Below are positions 15,953 through 21,844 of a DNA stretch of 30,023 nucleotides, in pieces. The notes beneath the pieces were generated by a model. That model saw only the letters and a list, made by a program, of their open reading frames with translations, did no database searches and had not been told where the DNA came from. Position 1 is the stretch's first letter; each line of letters begins with the position of its first letter. Made by a program: the position numbers and the translations under genes. This DNA comes from a virus: positions 1 to 30,023 of the IMG/VR virus record IMGVR_UViG_3300035228_000827; one strand, given 5' to 3'.

Positions 15953-16366
15953 ATGAAAGTTACATCAAGAATTGGTCAGAAACTGAAAGATGGAGGAATT
16001 CTTTCCATTTATCATAATGATGGAGATTATGAATGGTTAATCAATATTCTAAACACTCATTATACTGATGAAGAGACAGTTGCAAAATTAATTGTTGGTG
16101 GTGATGTATCATCTTGTTGGGTTGACAATGAACCTGAACATTATGAAAGCAGACCACCAATATATGATACTAACATATGTTCTTTTTTGAGTAGTCATGC
16201 AGAAGAATTCTCTTATGTATTTGATGATGGAATTTGGACTTGTTTTGACACCAGACCATCTTCAAAGAATTATGCAGGTAAAGTTACCACTACAGTAAAA
16301 TCATCATCTAATAATATAAAAAAATTATTGATTGGATTAACTAAAATGTCACATATAAATAACTAA
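15953..16366 (+). CDS. Conserved phage protein, paralogue of the gene at 28110
   Basis: 137 residues, function unknown. SRIGQKLKDGGILSIYHNDG, EWLINILNTHY, LIVGGDVSSCW and EEFSYVFDDGIWTCFD line up in order with SRIGIQLSDDSILSAYHHYD, EWLGRILQTHY, LIDGGDMSVCW and EEFAYIFNREDVWVAID of the protein at 28110. The last 35 residues (from about KNYAGKVTTTV) are unrelated and Ser and Lys rich. It sits among late fibre genes, whereas its relative lies in the early region. It starts 17 bases after the adhesin and would be transcribed with it. The overlap of its end with the next late promoter suggests a gene that has settled stably here. Confidence 0.6.
   Translation: MKVTSRIGQKLKDGGILSIYHNDGDYEWLINILNTHYTDEETVAKLIVGGDVSSCWVDNEPEHYESRPPIYDTNICSFLSSHAEEFSYVFDDGIWTCFDTRPSSKNYAGKVTTTVKSSSNNIKKLLIGLTKMSHINN
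16354..16361 (+). promoter_or_regulatory. T4-type late promoter
   Basis: TATAAATA followed by ACTAAAAA, 18 bases before the ATG at 16380, inside the last codons of the preceding gene. Confidence 0.85.
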
Positions 16367-16379
16367 AAATCAATAAACC

Positions 16380-17312
16380 ATGTCAAAGTTACAAGTTGAT
16401 GATATTGTAAATAAAGATGACACTGGTTCTGCTGGATTCTCCAAAGGTATCATTGTAACTGGTGTTACTACTTCAACATCATTTAGTGGTACTCTATCTG
16501 GTGGTGTCACTGGTAACGTAACAGGTAACGCAGATACTGCAACAGTTGCAACTAATGCTCAAGGATTGACTGGAACTCCTAGTATCACAGTAAATGGAGT
16601 TACTGCATCTACATTGAGTGGTAATGGTGCAAGTATTACAAACATTGATGCTGGTAATATAGCAACTGGTATTGTTACTACCGCAAGACTTGGTGGTGGT
16701 ACTGCAAATGCAACTACATTCTTAAATGGTGAAGGTCAATTTGCAGAAGCAGGTGGTGGTTCTTGGACATACTTAGCAACTGTAACTGCTAGTAATTCTG
16801 CAACTATGGAGTTTACATCCAATATTGATAGTACATATGATACATATGCTTTTGTGGGTTCTCATTTAATACCCACGGTAGATTCATCTTTCTTATTAAT
16901 GCAGTATTATGATACTGGTGGAAGTTGGGCTCTACCGTCTTACGGTGGTGCTTTGTTTGGAAATTCTGGAAATACAATGGTTGCTGAGGGAGTTACGCCT
17001 TCAACAGTAGACTACTTCAAAACAACCCACCTGAACGGTAACGCTGGTGTTTCCAACGTGACAGCACGTGGTGGAGTAAGTTTTATATATTATGTTTTTA
17101 ATCCTTCAAATACCACTTACTGGACACAGGCATTAGGACAACTTTCAACTATGCCCTCCAGTTTGGTCACAAACGACGGGGCAGTATTTAATTTTTCTCA
17201 TGTATTCCATAGAACACAGGCTGTTACTGGAGTGAGATTTAGGGTTGATAATACCACAACTGGAAATATAGCAAGTGGGACCGTTAGAATGTACGGAATC
17301 AAAAATTCTTAA
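16380..17312 (+). CDS. Tail fibre protein
   Basis: 310 residues. MSKLQVDDIVNKDDTGSAG is the shared fibre N-terminus, followed by GNVTGNADTATVATNAQGLT, a shaft repeat common in phage fibres, and NIDAGNIATGIVTTARLGGG. From residue 130 a C-terminal domain runs WTYLATVTASNSATMEFTS, STYDTYAFVGSHLIP and ends SGTVRMYGIKNS, an ending frequently seen in fibre and structural proteins of marine phages. The chaperone-like gene at 17325 follows with a strong ribosome binding site. It forms the last late unit of the fibre region. The structural role is confident; target unknown. Confidence 0.75.
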   Translation: MSKLQVDDIVNKDDTGSAGFSKGIIVTGVTTSTSFSGTLSGGVTGNVTGNADTATVATNAQGLTGTPSITVNGVTASTLSGNGASITNIDAGNIATGIVTTARLGGGTANATTFLNGEGQFAEAGGGSWTYLATVTASNSATMEFTSNIDSTYDTYAFVGSHLIPTVDSSFLLMQYYDTGGSWALPSYGGALFGNSGNTMVAEGVTPSTVDYFKTTHLNGNAGVSNVTARGGVSFIYYVFNPSNTTYWTQALGQLSTMPSSLVTNDGAVFNFSHVFHRTQAVTGVRFRVDNTTTGNIASGTVRMYGIKNS

Positions 17313-17324
17313 GGAGGATATTCC

Positions 17325-17618
17325 ATGACAAGATACAAAGCAACACCAGAAGGAAACATTCCATTTACTGCTGAAGAAGAGGCAGAATTTGATCAAATGG
17401 TGGCCAATGCTCAAGCTGCAGAACCTGCCAGAAAGTCTGCATCAGCTAGAGGAGAGAGAGATAAACTTCTGTCTGAATGTGATTGGGTTGTAACCAAGGC
17501 AAAAGAAACATCCACTAATGTTCCTGCTGCTTGGAAAACATATCGTCAGGAACTGAGAGATATCTCATCTCAGGCAGGATTTCCTAATACTATCACCTGG
17601 CCAACCAAACCATCCTGA
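17325..17618 (+). CDS. Tail fibre assembly chaperone-like protein (copy 3)
   Basis: 97 residues with AAGGAGG as ribosome binding site. The C-terminal half is a clean match in pattern to the tail assembly chaperone family: RGERDKLLSECDWVVTKA, AAWKTYRQELRDISSQ and GFPNTITWPTKP. The N-terminal part (TPEGNIPFTAEEEAEFDQM) is the usual module of short family members. Compared with the copy at 1116, the ending is nearly the same (YRQELRDI, GFP, I-x-WP) while the N-terminus is unrelated, so module exchange is likely. It ends the fibre region; a stem-loop begins 52 bases downstream of its stop. Confidence 0.8.
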   Translation: MTRYKATPEGNIPFTAEEEAEFDQMVANAQAAEPARKSASARGERDKLLSECDWVVTKAKETSTNVPAAWKTYRQELRDISSQAGFPNTITWPTKPS

Positions 17619-17670
17619 TAGACTAAGTAAAATAAAAGATTTAACAAATCCACTTTATAAACTGTCCACT

Positions 17671-17704
17671 AGACCTCCTTCTTAACAGTTGGGGGTCTTA
17701 TAGT
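17671..17704 (+). promoter_or_regulatory. Stem-loop abutting a TATAGT box
   Basis: AGACCTCC (17671-17678) pairs with GGGGGTCT (17691-17698) over eight base pairs including one G-T, with a 12-base loop. There is no T-run after it; instead TATAGT follows at once (17699-17704), in a context GGTCTTATAGTATG close to GGTCTGCTATAGTATG of the early element at 26962. It may end the late unit, act in an early promoter, or both. No -35 box is visible at 17 bases. Confidence 0.35.
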
Positions 17705-17729
17705 ATGTGTATACGAGACACAGAGGGGT

Positions 17730-17828
17730 ATGACCACTACTCACAAACTAATCTTCATTGCGTCTTTTATATGGATGATGCAATGGGGAACCCGTATAAC
17801 TTTGCTTGCTATCAATGCACTTAATTGA
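17730..17828 (+). CDS. Possible 32-residue membrane peptide
   Basis: A short frame starts at an ATG preceded by AGAGGGG with a 1- to 3-base gap. After MTTTHK comes a hydrophobic stretch LIFIASFIWMMQWG and ITLLAINAL that could span the membrane. Its end overlaps the start of the metallopeptidase-like gene at 17815 by 14 bases, consistent with translational coupling. It is too short for any family assignment. It could also just be a leader that delivers ribosomes to the next gene, which has no good binding site of its own. Confidence 0.4.
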   Translation: MTTTHKLIFIASFIWMMQWGTRITLLAINALN

Positions 17829-18147
17829 AACATACCCATCAGAGTCTGAGATTGCCTGTAGCAGTGTTGTAGAATGGTTTCTAATGGAATACCTTTCTGA
17901 CTGGAGTCTAGACCTTACAGTGGAACATATAGACCTCTCAGATGAGGGAACAACTGGTTGGTGTATGAAACTAGGAAAATGTAAATTTATCATTCAGATC
18001 CATAAAGATCTTGAAGGTGATGAATACACTTCAACTATCTTACATGAACTGTATCATGTCTATCAACATTTTAATAATCTACCTCAGTGTGAGATCTGTG
18101 CTTATCAAGCAGAAAAACAACTACTTGACAAGTATCAAAAAACTTGA
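17815..18147 (+). CDS. Mini zinc-metallopeptidase-like protein (HELYH)
   Basis: 110 residues from the first ATG; a TTG nine bases upstream is an alternative. STILHELYHVYQHFNNLPQC contains HExxH (H77, E78, H81), the zinc site and catalytic glutamate of zincins, on a helix preceded by a hydrophobic strand (KFIIQIHKD). E93 and E100 downstream could supply a third ligand as in small gluzincins; C92 and C95 are another possible metal pair. The size is near that of minimal SprT- or minigluzincin-type domains. No signal peptide is visible, so it would act in the cytoplasm. The start lacks a ribosome binding site and overlaps the small frame at 17730. Catalytic motif clear, substrate unknown. Confidence 0.6.
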   Translation: MHLIETYPSESEIACSSVVEWFLMEYLSDWSLDLTVEHIDLSDEGTTGWCMKLGKCKFIIQIHKDLEGDEYTSTILHELYHVYQHFNNLPQCEICAYQAEKQLLDKYQKT

Positions 18148-18153
18148 TAGACT
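18125..18153 (+). promoter_or_regulatory. Sigma70-like promoter
   Basis: TTGACA (18125-18130), 17-base spacer, TAGACT (18148-18153). The -35 box is perfect and the -10 keeps four of six bases. It lies across the end of the metallopeptidase-like gene and would start transcripts for the small-gene run from 18198. Confidence 0.5.
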
Positions 18154-18197
18154 AGGTTTGTCCTGGATGAAAGATTAATTACGCGTTCTATTAAACT

Positions 18198-18392
18198 ATG
18201 AAGACTAAATTTGTCACTGTGAATCCCAAAAGTAGGAAAGCAAAGAATCGTTTTTCTAATTTGATGAATGGACTTCATTCTTGTAGAGTGGAAAAAGAAG
18301 ACCAAGAGAAGATGTTTTTATCATCTATCAGTGGTAACTACTTCTTTTGGATGAATAAAGAGACAGATGTAAATTGGGAGTTAATTTCATGA
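18198..18392 (+). CDS. Conserved small cyanophage-type protein
   Basis: 64 residues, basic N-terminal half (MKTKFVTVNPKSRKAKNRF) followed by MNGLHSCRVEKED and FLSSISGNYFFWM. I recognise this as a type of small protein common in T4-like cyanophages, without known function. Its stop overlaps the next start (ATGA). The basic start could bind nucleic acid, but nothing proves that. Confidence 0.65.
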   Translation: MKTKFVTVNPKSRKAKNRFSNLMNGLHSCRVEKEDQEKMFLSSISGNYFFWMNKETDVNWELIS

Positions 18393-18748
18393 CTATTAGT
18401 TACAATAAAACCTGGGAAGTAATGAATGGTCTTGAAGAATCATTCAATCGCATTACTACTATTAGCCAATTATCTGAGGATTTGGTAGAAGCAGTAAATA
18501 ATGATGATAGGCAATCAATTATTGATTTGTCTCATGCTCTTAATGCTTATGTTCCTGTTTATATTAGTCAATATGATAAAGCATCAAAACGTGCTTGGAA
18601 TAACACAGTAGGAGAAGTTCGTAAGATAGATAATCCATATCATGTAAATGATGGTGACCTAAAGTCACAAAATGTTAAATATCAAGAAAGTGAAGAGTGC
18701 TTCGAAGCACTATCACGTTATAATAACTCAGACTTCCCTCAAGAGTAA
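18389..18748 (+). CDS. Hypothetical protein
   Basis: 119 residues from the ATG at 18389, which overlaps the previous stop by four bases; the longer frame would need a TTG. Mostly helical by composition (WEVMNGLEESFNRITTISQL, then EDLVEAVNNDDRQSIIDLSH) with an acidic, Asn-rich end. No motif or membrane segment is seen and I do not recognise the family. It is part of the tight cluster of small genes. Confidence 0.6.
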   Translation: MTISYNKTWEVMNGLEESFNRITTISQLSEDLVEAVNNDDRQSIIDLSHALNAYVPVYISQYDKASKRAWNNTVGEVRKIDNPYHVNDGDLKSQNVKYQESEECFEALSRYNNSDFPQE

Positions 18749-18751
18749 CTC

Positions 18752-18913
18752 ATGACATTACCTTCCAACTCAAAAATCATTAAACAAGAAGTTGATTCAA
18801 TCAAAAATGCTGTTGAGGAGGTAGATATCAGAGCGATTCATCCTGATAAGTTAGAAACATTTGCTGCCCACCTTGTTAATAAATTAAAAAATGAGCATTC
18901 ATCACAAACTTGA
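18752..18913 (+). CDS. Small hypothetical protein (53 residues)
   Basis: The frame starts three bases after the preceding stop. It is highly charged and probably helical: SKIIKQEVDSIKNAVEEVDI, then HPDKLETFAAHLVNKLKNEH. Its tail overlaps the next small gene by 23 bases. Support comes from tight packing and composition only. Confidence 0.5.
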   Translation: MTLPSNSKIIKQEVDSIKNAVEEVDIRAIHPDKLETFAAHLVNKLKNEHSSQT

Positions 18914-19016
18914 GAATATTGAAGTGACTGACATTGATGATTTTCTAGCAGAGTGTCAGTCAAAAGCAGATGAACTAGGTGTGACACTTGAGTACTACCT
19001 TGAAGAGTTCTTATGA
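18891..19016 (+). CDS. Small hypothetical protein (41 residues)
   Basis: An acidic frame, MSIHHKLENIEVTDIDDFLA followed by ECQSKADELGVTLEYYLEEF, overlapping the previous gene by 23 bases and the next by four (ATGA). It looks like one helical hairpin. GTTAATAAATTAAAAA upstream gives no ribosome binding site, so coupling to the preceding gene is likely. Unknown function. Confidence 0.5.
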   Translation: MSIHHKLENIEVTDIDDFLAECQSKADELGVTLEYYLEEFL

Positions 19017-19183
19017 ATGAAGAGGAAAAACTATTTGCTGCCATCAATCAGGTGGATAACTTAGTTTATTTGTTAGATGGCAATGAATATCAAAACTACA
19101 TCTTTTCTAAATTATCTTCCATTAAGTGTGAACTAGAAAGGCAGTTGACTAATTTAGAACAATCAAGTAAAATTAAGGGGTAA
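19013..19183 (+). CDS. Small hypothetical protein (56 residues)
   Basis: Starts inside the previous stop (ATGA). MNEEEKLFAAINQVDNLVYL and FSKLSSIKCELERQLTNLEQ suggest two helices, possibly a coiled-coil hairpin. No recognised family. Gene packing and charge pattern support that it is coding. Confidence 0.5.
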   Translation: MNEEEKLFAAINQVDNLVYLLDGNEYQNYIFSKLSSIKCELERQLTNLEQSSKIKG

Positions 19184-19196
19184 CTTTTGAGGTCTA

Positions 19197-19436
19197 ATGG
19201 CAAAGTTTTTGTATATTGTAGACCATTTTATTGGGTTTCCAAGAAGTGAATATGGTGGAATCTGGAATGTTATTGCTGAAACTGATGAACAATGTTTCGA
19301 CATTATTGTCTCAGAAGATGATGAATTGAATCTTGGTTACTATGGTAAATTGAGAGAGAACATTAAAAATTCTTCTAAATATCAACTGCTACAAGATGAT
19401 ATTAACACTAAAGTAGTTTCATCCTTTATTACATAA
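19197..19436 (+). CDS. Conserved small cyanophage-type protein
   Basis: 79 residues with GAGG upstream of the ATG. MAKFLYIVDHFIGFPRSEYG and GIWNVIAETDEQCFDII suggest a small alpha-beta fold; I have the impression of similar proteins in cyanophages but no function is known. The C-terminus (KVVSSFIT) is short and hydrophobic. It lies directly upstream of the CP12-like gene and could share its transcript. Confidence 0.6.
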   Translation: MAKFLYIVDHFIGFPRSEYGGIWNVIAETDEQCFDIIVSEDDELNLGYYGKLRENIKNSSKYQLLQDDINTKVVSSFIT

Positions 19437-19440
19437 AACT

Positions 19441-19671
19441 ATGTCAGAACCCAGACAAAAAGATCCTTCAGATCCACTCTATGATGCTAATGATAAGTGG
19501 AATGAGTATAAGGTAGATCTTCATTGCAATGAAGAGCATTCAAAAGATGAGTGGGATCCTACTATAGAAGGTAAGATCTCTGATCCACAGAATCGTCATC
19601 AGGATAAAGTTTTAGATAAGTTCTGTGATGATCACCCTGGTTCACCCATGTGTAAAGTGTTTGATGACTGA
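19441..19671 (+). CDS. cp12: CP12-like Calvin-cycle inhibitor
   Basis: 76 residues. The C-terminus LDKFCDDHPGSPMCKVFDD matches the CP12 pattern L-x-x-[YF]-C-D-x-x-P-x-x-x-x-C-x-[VI]-x-[DE]-D, with C62 and C71 as the redox pair whose loop binds GAPDH. The middle DEWDPTIEG recalls the CP12 core (WD-x-x-E). Only one cysteine (C29) remains where plant CP12 has its first pair; cyanobacterial variants missing that pair are known. CP12 ties GAPDH and phosphoribulokinase into an inactive complex in the dark. Cyanophages are known to carry cp12 as an auxiliary gene, thought to shift carbon from the Calvin cycle to the pentose phosphate pathway. The protein is hydrophilic throughout, as expected for this disordered family. 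Its end overlaps the next start by eight bases. Confidence 0.75.
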   Translation: MSEPRQKDPSDPLYDANDKWNEYKVDLHCNEEHSKDEWDPTIEGKISDPQNRHQDKVLDKFCDDHPGSPMCKVFDD

Positions 19672-19828
19672 TAAAGAAAAAGCAGCACTAGGTCTCATGA
19701 TTGAAAGTGTATTAAAACCTGATTCAAAACTACGTGGTTGTGCCCACAATCAGATATGTTTTGATGAATTGATGGAATGGCGTCAAAAAATTCTTGATAT
19801 GCTCTACAATTATGAAAAAGAAAGTTAA
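19664..19828 (+). CDS. Small hypothetical protein (54 residues)
   Basis: The ATG at 19664 is chosen because longer versions would run through the CP12-like gene from GTG or ATG codons; it overlaps that stop by eight bases. MTDKEKAALGLMIESVLKPD and CFDELMEWRQKILDMLYNYE look helical, with two cysteines (GCAHNQIC) between. No family recognised. Confidence 0.55.
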   Translation: MTDKEKAALGLMIESVLKPDSKLRGCAHNQICFDELMEWRQKILDMLYNYEKES

Positions 19829-20051
19829 ATTATCCTACTATCAAACAGATCATGTGTTTGGTAGTTATGACATTATGTTTCCTGAGACAGAAGAAGTCAG
19901 TGAAAGTGTGGTAGAATTTGATGGAGATGTGGAACTGAAAGAGTATTTCAATCAGTTTGTACATTGGTTGACTGAGATTGGTTTCAGTAAAACTGAAATC
20001 CACACTCAAATTACTCGTTATTGTCATTATCAAGATGAAATTACCCCATGA
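19812..20051 (+). CDS. Hypothetical protein
   Basis: 79 residues from the ATG at 19812, overlapping the previous gene by 17 bases. A basic start (MKKKVKLSYYQTD) leads to an acidic middle (PETEEVSESVVEFDGDVELK) and a helical end with FVHWLTEIGFSKTEI. I do not recognise it. The overlap on both sides (20035 for the next) shows it is part of a coupled string of genes. Confidence 0.55.
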   Translation: MKKKVKLSYYQTDHVFGSYDIMFPETEEVSESVVEFDGDVELKEYFNQFVHWLTEIGFSKTEIHTQITRYCHYQDEITP

Positions 20052-20307
20052 TGCTCCAAAAGGATATGAGTATTGGATTGATGACCATAACAAGACAATC
20101 AAAAGAATTTGGATACGCAATCTAAGTAATTTTTCATATACCAGCAAAAATCCCAGTAGTATATGGGGGTTTTATAATATAAAGAAACAAGAATTCATTG
20201 CTCCTATTAACTTTAAGAAACCAGGCAAAGTAGTAAACATTAAAGATACTACCCCTTTTAGTGCAATGAAGAAAAACATAAACCCTCTGATGGCAGCATT
20301 CTTATGA
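20035..20307 (+). CDS. Conserved small cyanophage-type protein
   Basis: 90 residues from the ATG at 20035; the longer frame begins with TTG inside the neighbour. MKLPHDAPKGYEYWIDDHNK, then SYTSKNPSSIWGFYNIKKQE and FIAPINFKKPGKVV, ending NPLMAAFL. The SSIWGFYN and PYxAMxxNxNPLM-like ending are patterns I recall from other marine T4-like phages, always as unknown proteins. Overlaps the next gene by four bases. Confidence 0.6.
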   Translation: MKLPHDAPKGYEYWIDDHNKTIKRIWIRNLSNFSYTSKNPSSIWGFYNIKKQEFIAPINFKKPGKVVNIKDTTPFSAMKKNINPLMAAFL

Positions 20308-20561
20308 GTAAATATATTCCAAAAATTCATGATTATGTAATATGGACACGTAGTACTGGTCTAATAGATCAAGGTTGGGTCTATTTTGTTGATGAAGAAT
20401 ATATTACTATTGAGACTGGTGTGAAAGATAAACCAATCTGTGAATATACAGTACTAGAGAAGCACAAAAAGATTCATATTTTGGTAGTATGTCACAAAAT
20501 ATATTGGAATCAGTTAGAATATCTAAAAGAAAGGTCAAGTCATTATGACGAAATGCATTGA
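20304..20561 (+). CDS. Conserved small cyanophage-type protein
   Basis: 85 residues, start within the previous stop (ATGA). MSKYIPKIHDYVIWTRSTGL, then GWVYFVDEEYITIETGVKDK and HILVVCHKIYWNQLEYLKER. The pattern DYV-x-W, GWVYF, EYITIE and LVVC is one I associate with a widespread uncharacterised cyanophage family. It looks like a small beta barrel with a helical end. Its last codons overlap the next gene by 17 bases. Confidence 0.65.
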   Translation: MSKYIPKIHDYVIWTRSTGLIDQGWVYFVDEEYITIETGVKDKPICEYTVLEKHKKIHILVVCHKIYWNQLEYLKERSSHYDEMH

Positions 20562-20757
20562 ACAATCAGATCCAAGATATTTTGACACTTACTGCAATAA
20601 TCTGTATGATAGGCATACATATGCTATAGTATTTTCAAATGGTCAGTCTGAAAATTATAACTCATGGGAAGAAGTGCAAGTCAGATGGTTTCAAACACCC
20701 ACACAATTCTTATCACATGTTGAAGTCCTTGATATAACCAAGGGTTTCAAATCTTAA
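20545..20757 (+). CDS. Small hypothetical protein
   Basis: 70 residues. MTKCIEQSDPRYFDTYCNNL precedes HTYAIVFSNGQSENYNSWEE and VRWFQTPTQFLSHVEVLDI. The second half has the look of a small alpha-beta domain seen in other cyanophage proteins. It is the last gene of the overlapping string; a 18-base gap separates it from the secreted peptidase candidate. Confidence 0.6.
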   Translation: MTKCIEQSDPRYFDTYCNNLYDRHTYAIVFSNGQSENYNSWEEVQVRWFQTPTQFLSHVEVLDITKGFKS

Positions 20758-20775
20758 ATTAACATAGGTACTAAA

Positions 20776-21444
20776 ATGAACAAAATTATTCTCTCCACAT
20801 TGCTAGCATTATCTCTAGGTGGAACAACAGTTGAAGCAAAACCCACAAAAGGGTACAATACCATGGATTCTATGGGTTGTATGTTGTTACGTGAATGTAC
20901 TGATGATGTTTTTGAAGTCACTTCACTCTTAGACATATCATCAAAGTACACAAACACAGAAGAATTTACTTTTGCTTCTGATGAGTTCAATAATATGCTC
21001 AACTCATTGAATGATGTTGGTGTTAAAGTATATCTCGCTGATGAAAAGTATTTTCCTAAAGGGCATCGTGGTGTCTACCATACTGTGGGTAACAACTTCT
21101 TCCTCAATAAGGATCACATGGGTAGTCCTGGAGTCCTGATGATGGTAATGCGTCATGAAGGATGGCACGCTGCACAGGATTGTATGGCAGGAACTATTGA
21201 TAACAGTCTGATTGCTATTATTGAACCAGAGGATGAAGTTCCTATGATCTGGCGTGTAATGGCAGAACGAACTTATCCAGCAAATGCTGTACCATGGGAA
21301 GCAGAAGCACAGTGGGCAGGTAGAACTGAACATATGACAATGAATGCTCTTGCAGCATGTGCTGGTGGTAATATGTGGGAAGTTTATGAACCTACTGCTC
21401 TTACTAGAAAGTATCTGGTAGACTTTGGATTTATTAAAGAGTAA
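20776..21444 (+). CDS. Secreted zinc-metallopeptidase candidate (HEGWH)
   Basis: 222 residues. MNKIILSTLLALSLGGTTVEA is a good signal peptide with cleavage likely after VEA (about residue 21), so the product is exported to the periplasm or thylakoid lumen. MVMRHEGWHAAQDCMAG holds HExxH (H127, E128, H131). PWEAEAQWAG offers E175 or E177 as third zinc ligand, giving a gluzincin-like set. C35, C41, C136 and C195 could form disulfides after export. I recall cyanophage proteins of this kind but no tested function. Possible roles are attack on envelope proteins, help with lysis, or blocking of superinfection. The stop overlaps the next start (TAATG). Confidence 0.65.
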   Translation: MNKIILSTLLALSLGGTTVEAKPTKGYNTMDSMGCMLLRECTDDVFEVTSLLDISSKYTNTEEFTFASDEFNNMLNSLNDVGVKVYLADEKYFPKGHRGVYHTVGNNFFLNKDHMGSPGVLMMVMRHEGWHAAQDCMAGTIDNSLIAIIEPEDEVPMIWRVMAERTYPANAVPWEAEAQWAGRTEHMTMNALAACAGGNMWEVYEPTALTRKYLVDFGFIKE

Positions 21445-21641
21445 TGTTTCCAATATTTGTTGAAGATCCCAGTACATGGCAGAGAGTGAGAGTTCCTGAC
21501 ACTATTGTGAAAGAGTGTTCAGAAATTATCAAATTCAATTCATATAATGTTAAATCAATTGAGGAATTGAGACTAATTGATTGTTATTACCATAGAATGG
21601 GATACTATGGTAAACCACCAATTTTGTCAGTATTTGAATAA
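21444..21641 (+). CDS. Small hypothetical protein
   Basis: 65 residues, start overlapping the peptidase stop by one base. MFPIFVEDPSTWQRVRVPDT is followed by a likely helix (KECSEIIKFN) and ELRLIDCYYHRMGYYG. No motif recognised. One-base overlaps on both ends imply co-translation with the peptidase candidate and the membrane protein after it. Confidence 0.6.
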   Translation: MFPIFVEDPSTWQRVRVPDTIVKECSEIIKFNSYNVKSIEELRLIDCYYHRMGYYGKPPILSVFE

Positions 21642-21844
21642 TGTGGAGACTATGGGCAAAGGCATTAGGTCAGAAAGAGGGGAAAAATCATAAAGAGGCA
21701 GATAAAATTGCCATCATTAGATCTCTTGTTATGTTGCAATTGATAGTGACAAATATGTTTATTATATCAGGGAATGTTAAAAATCTATTCTTTGATACTA
21801 AATACACTGATTGTCCAATCACTCAACTGTCCACTACCCCTTGA
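21641..21844 (+). CDS. Small membrane protein
   Basis: 67 residues, start overlapping the previous stop by one base. A basic N-terminus (MWRLWAKALGQKEGKNHKEA) precedes one hydrophobic helix, SLVMLQLIVTNMFIISGNV (about 28-46), so it should sit in the membrane with the basic end inside. A MWRLWAKALGQK-like start is one I recall in small proteins of cyanophages. Together with the secreted peptidase candidate it suggests an envelope-directed operon; that link is inferred from position. Confidence 0.6.
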   Translation: MWRLWAKALGQKEGKNHKEADKIAIIRSLVMLQLIVTNMFIISGNVKNLFFDTKYTDCPITQLSTTP

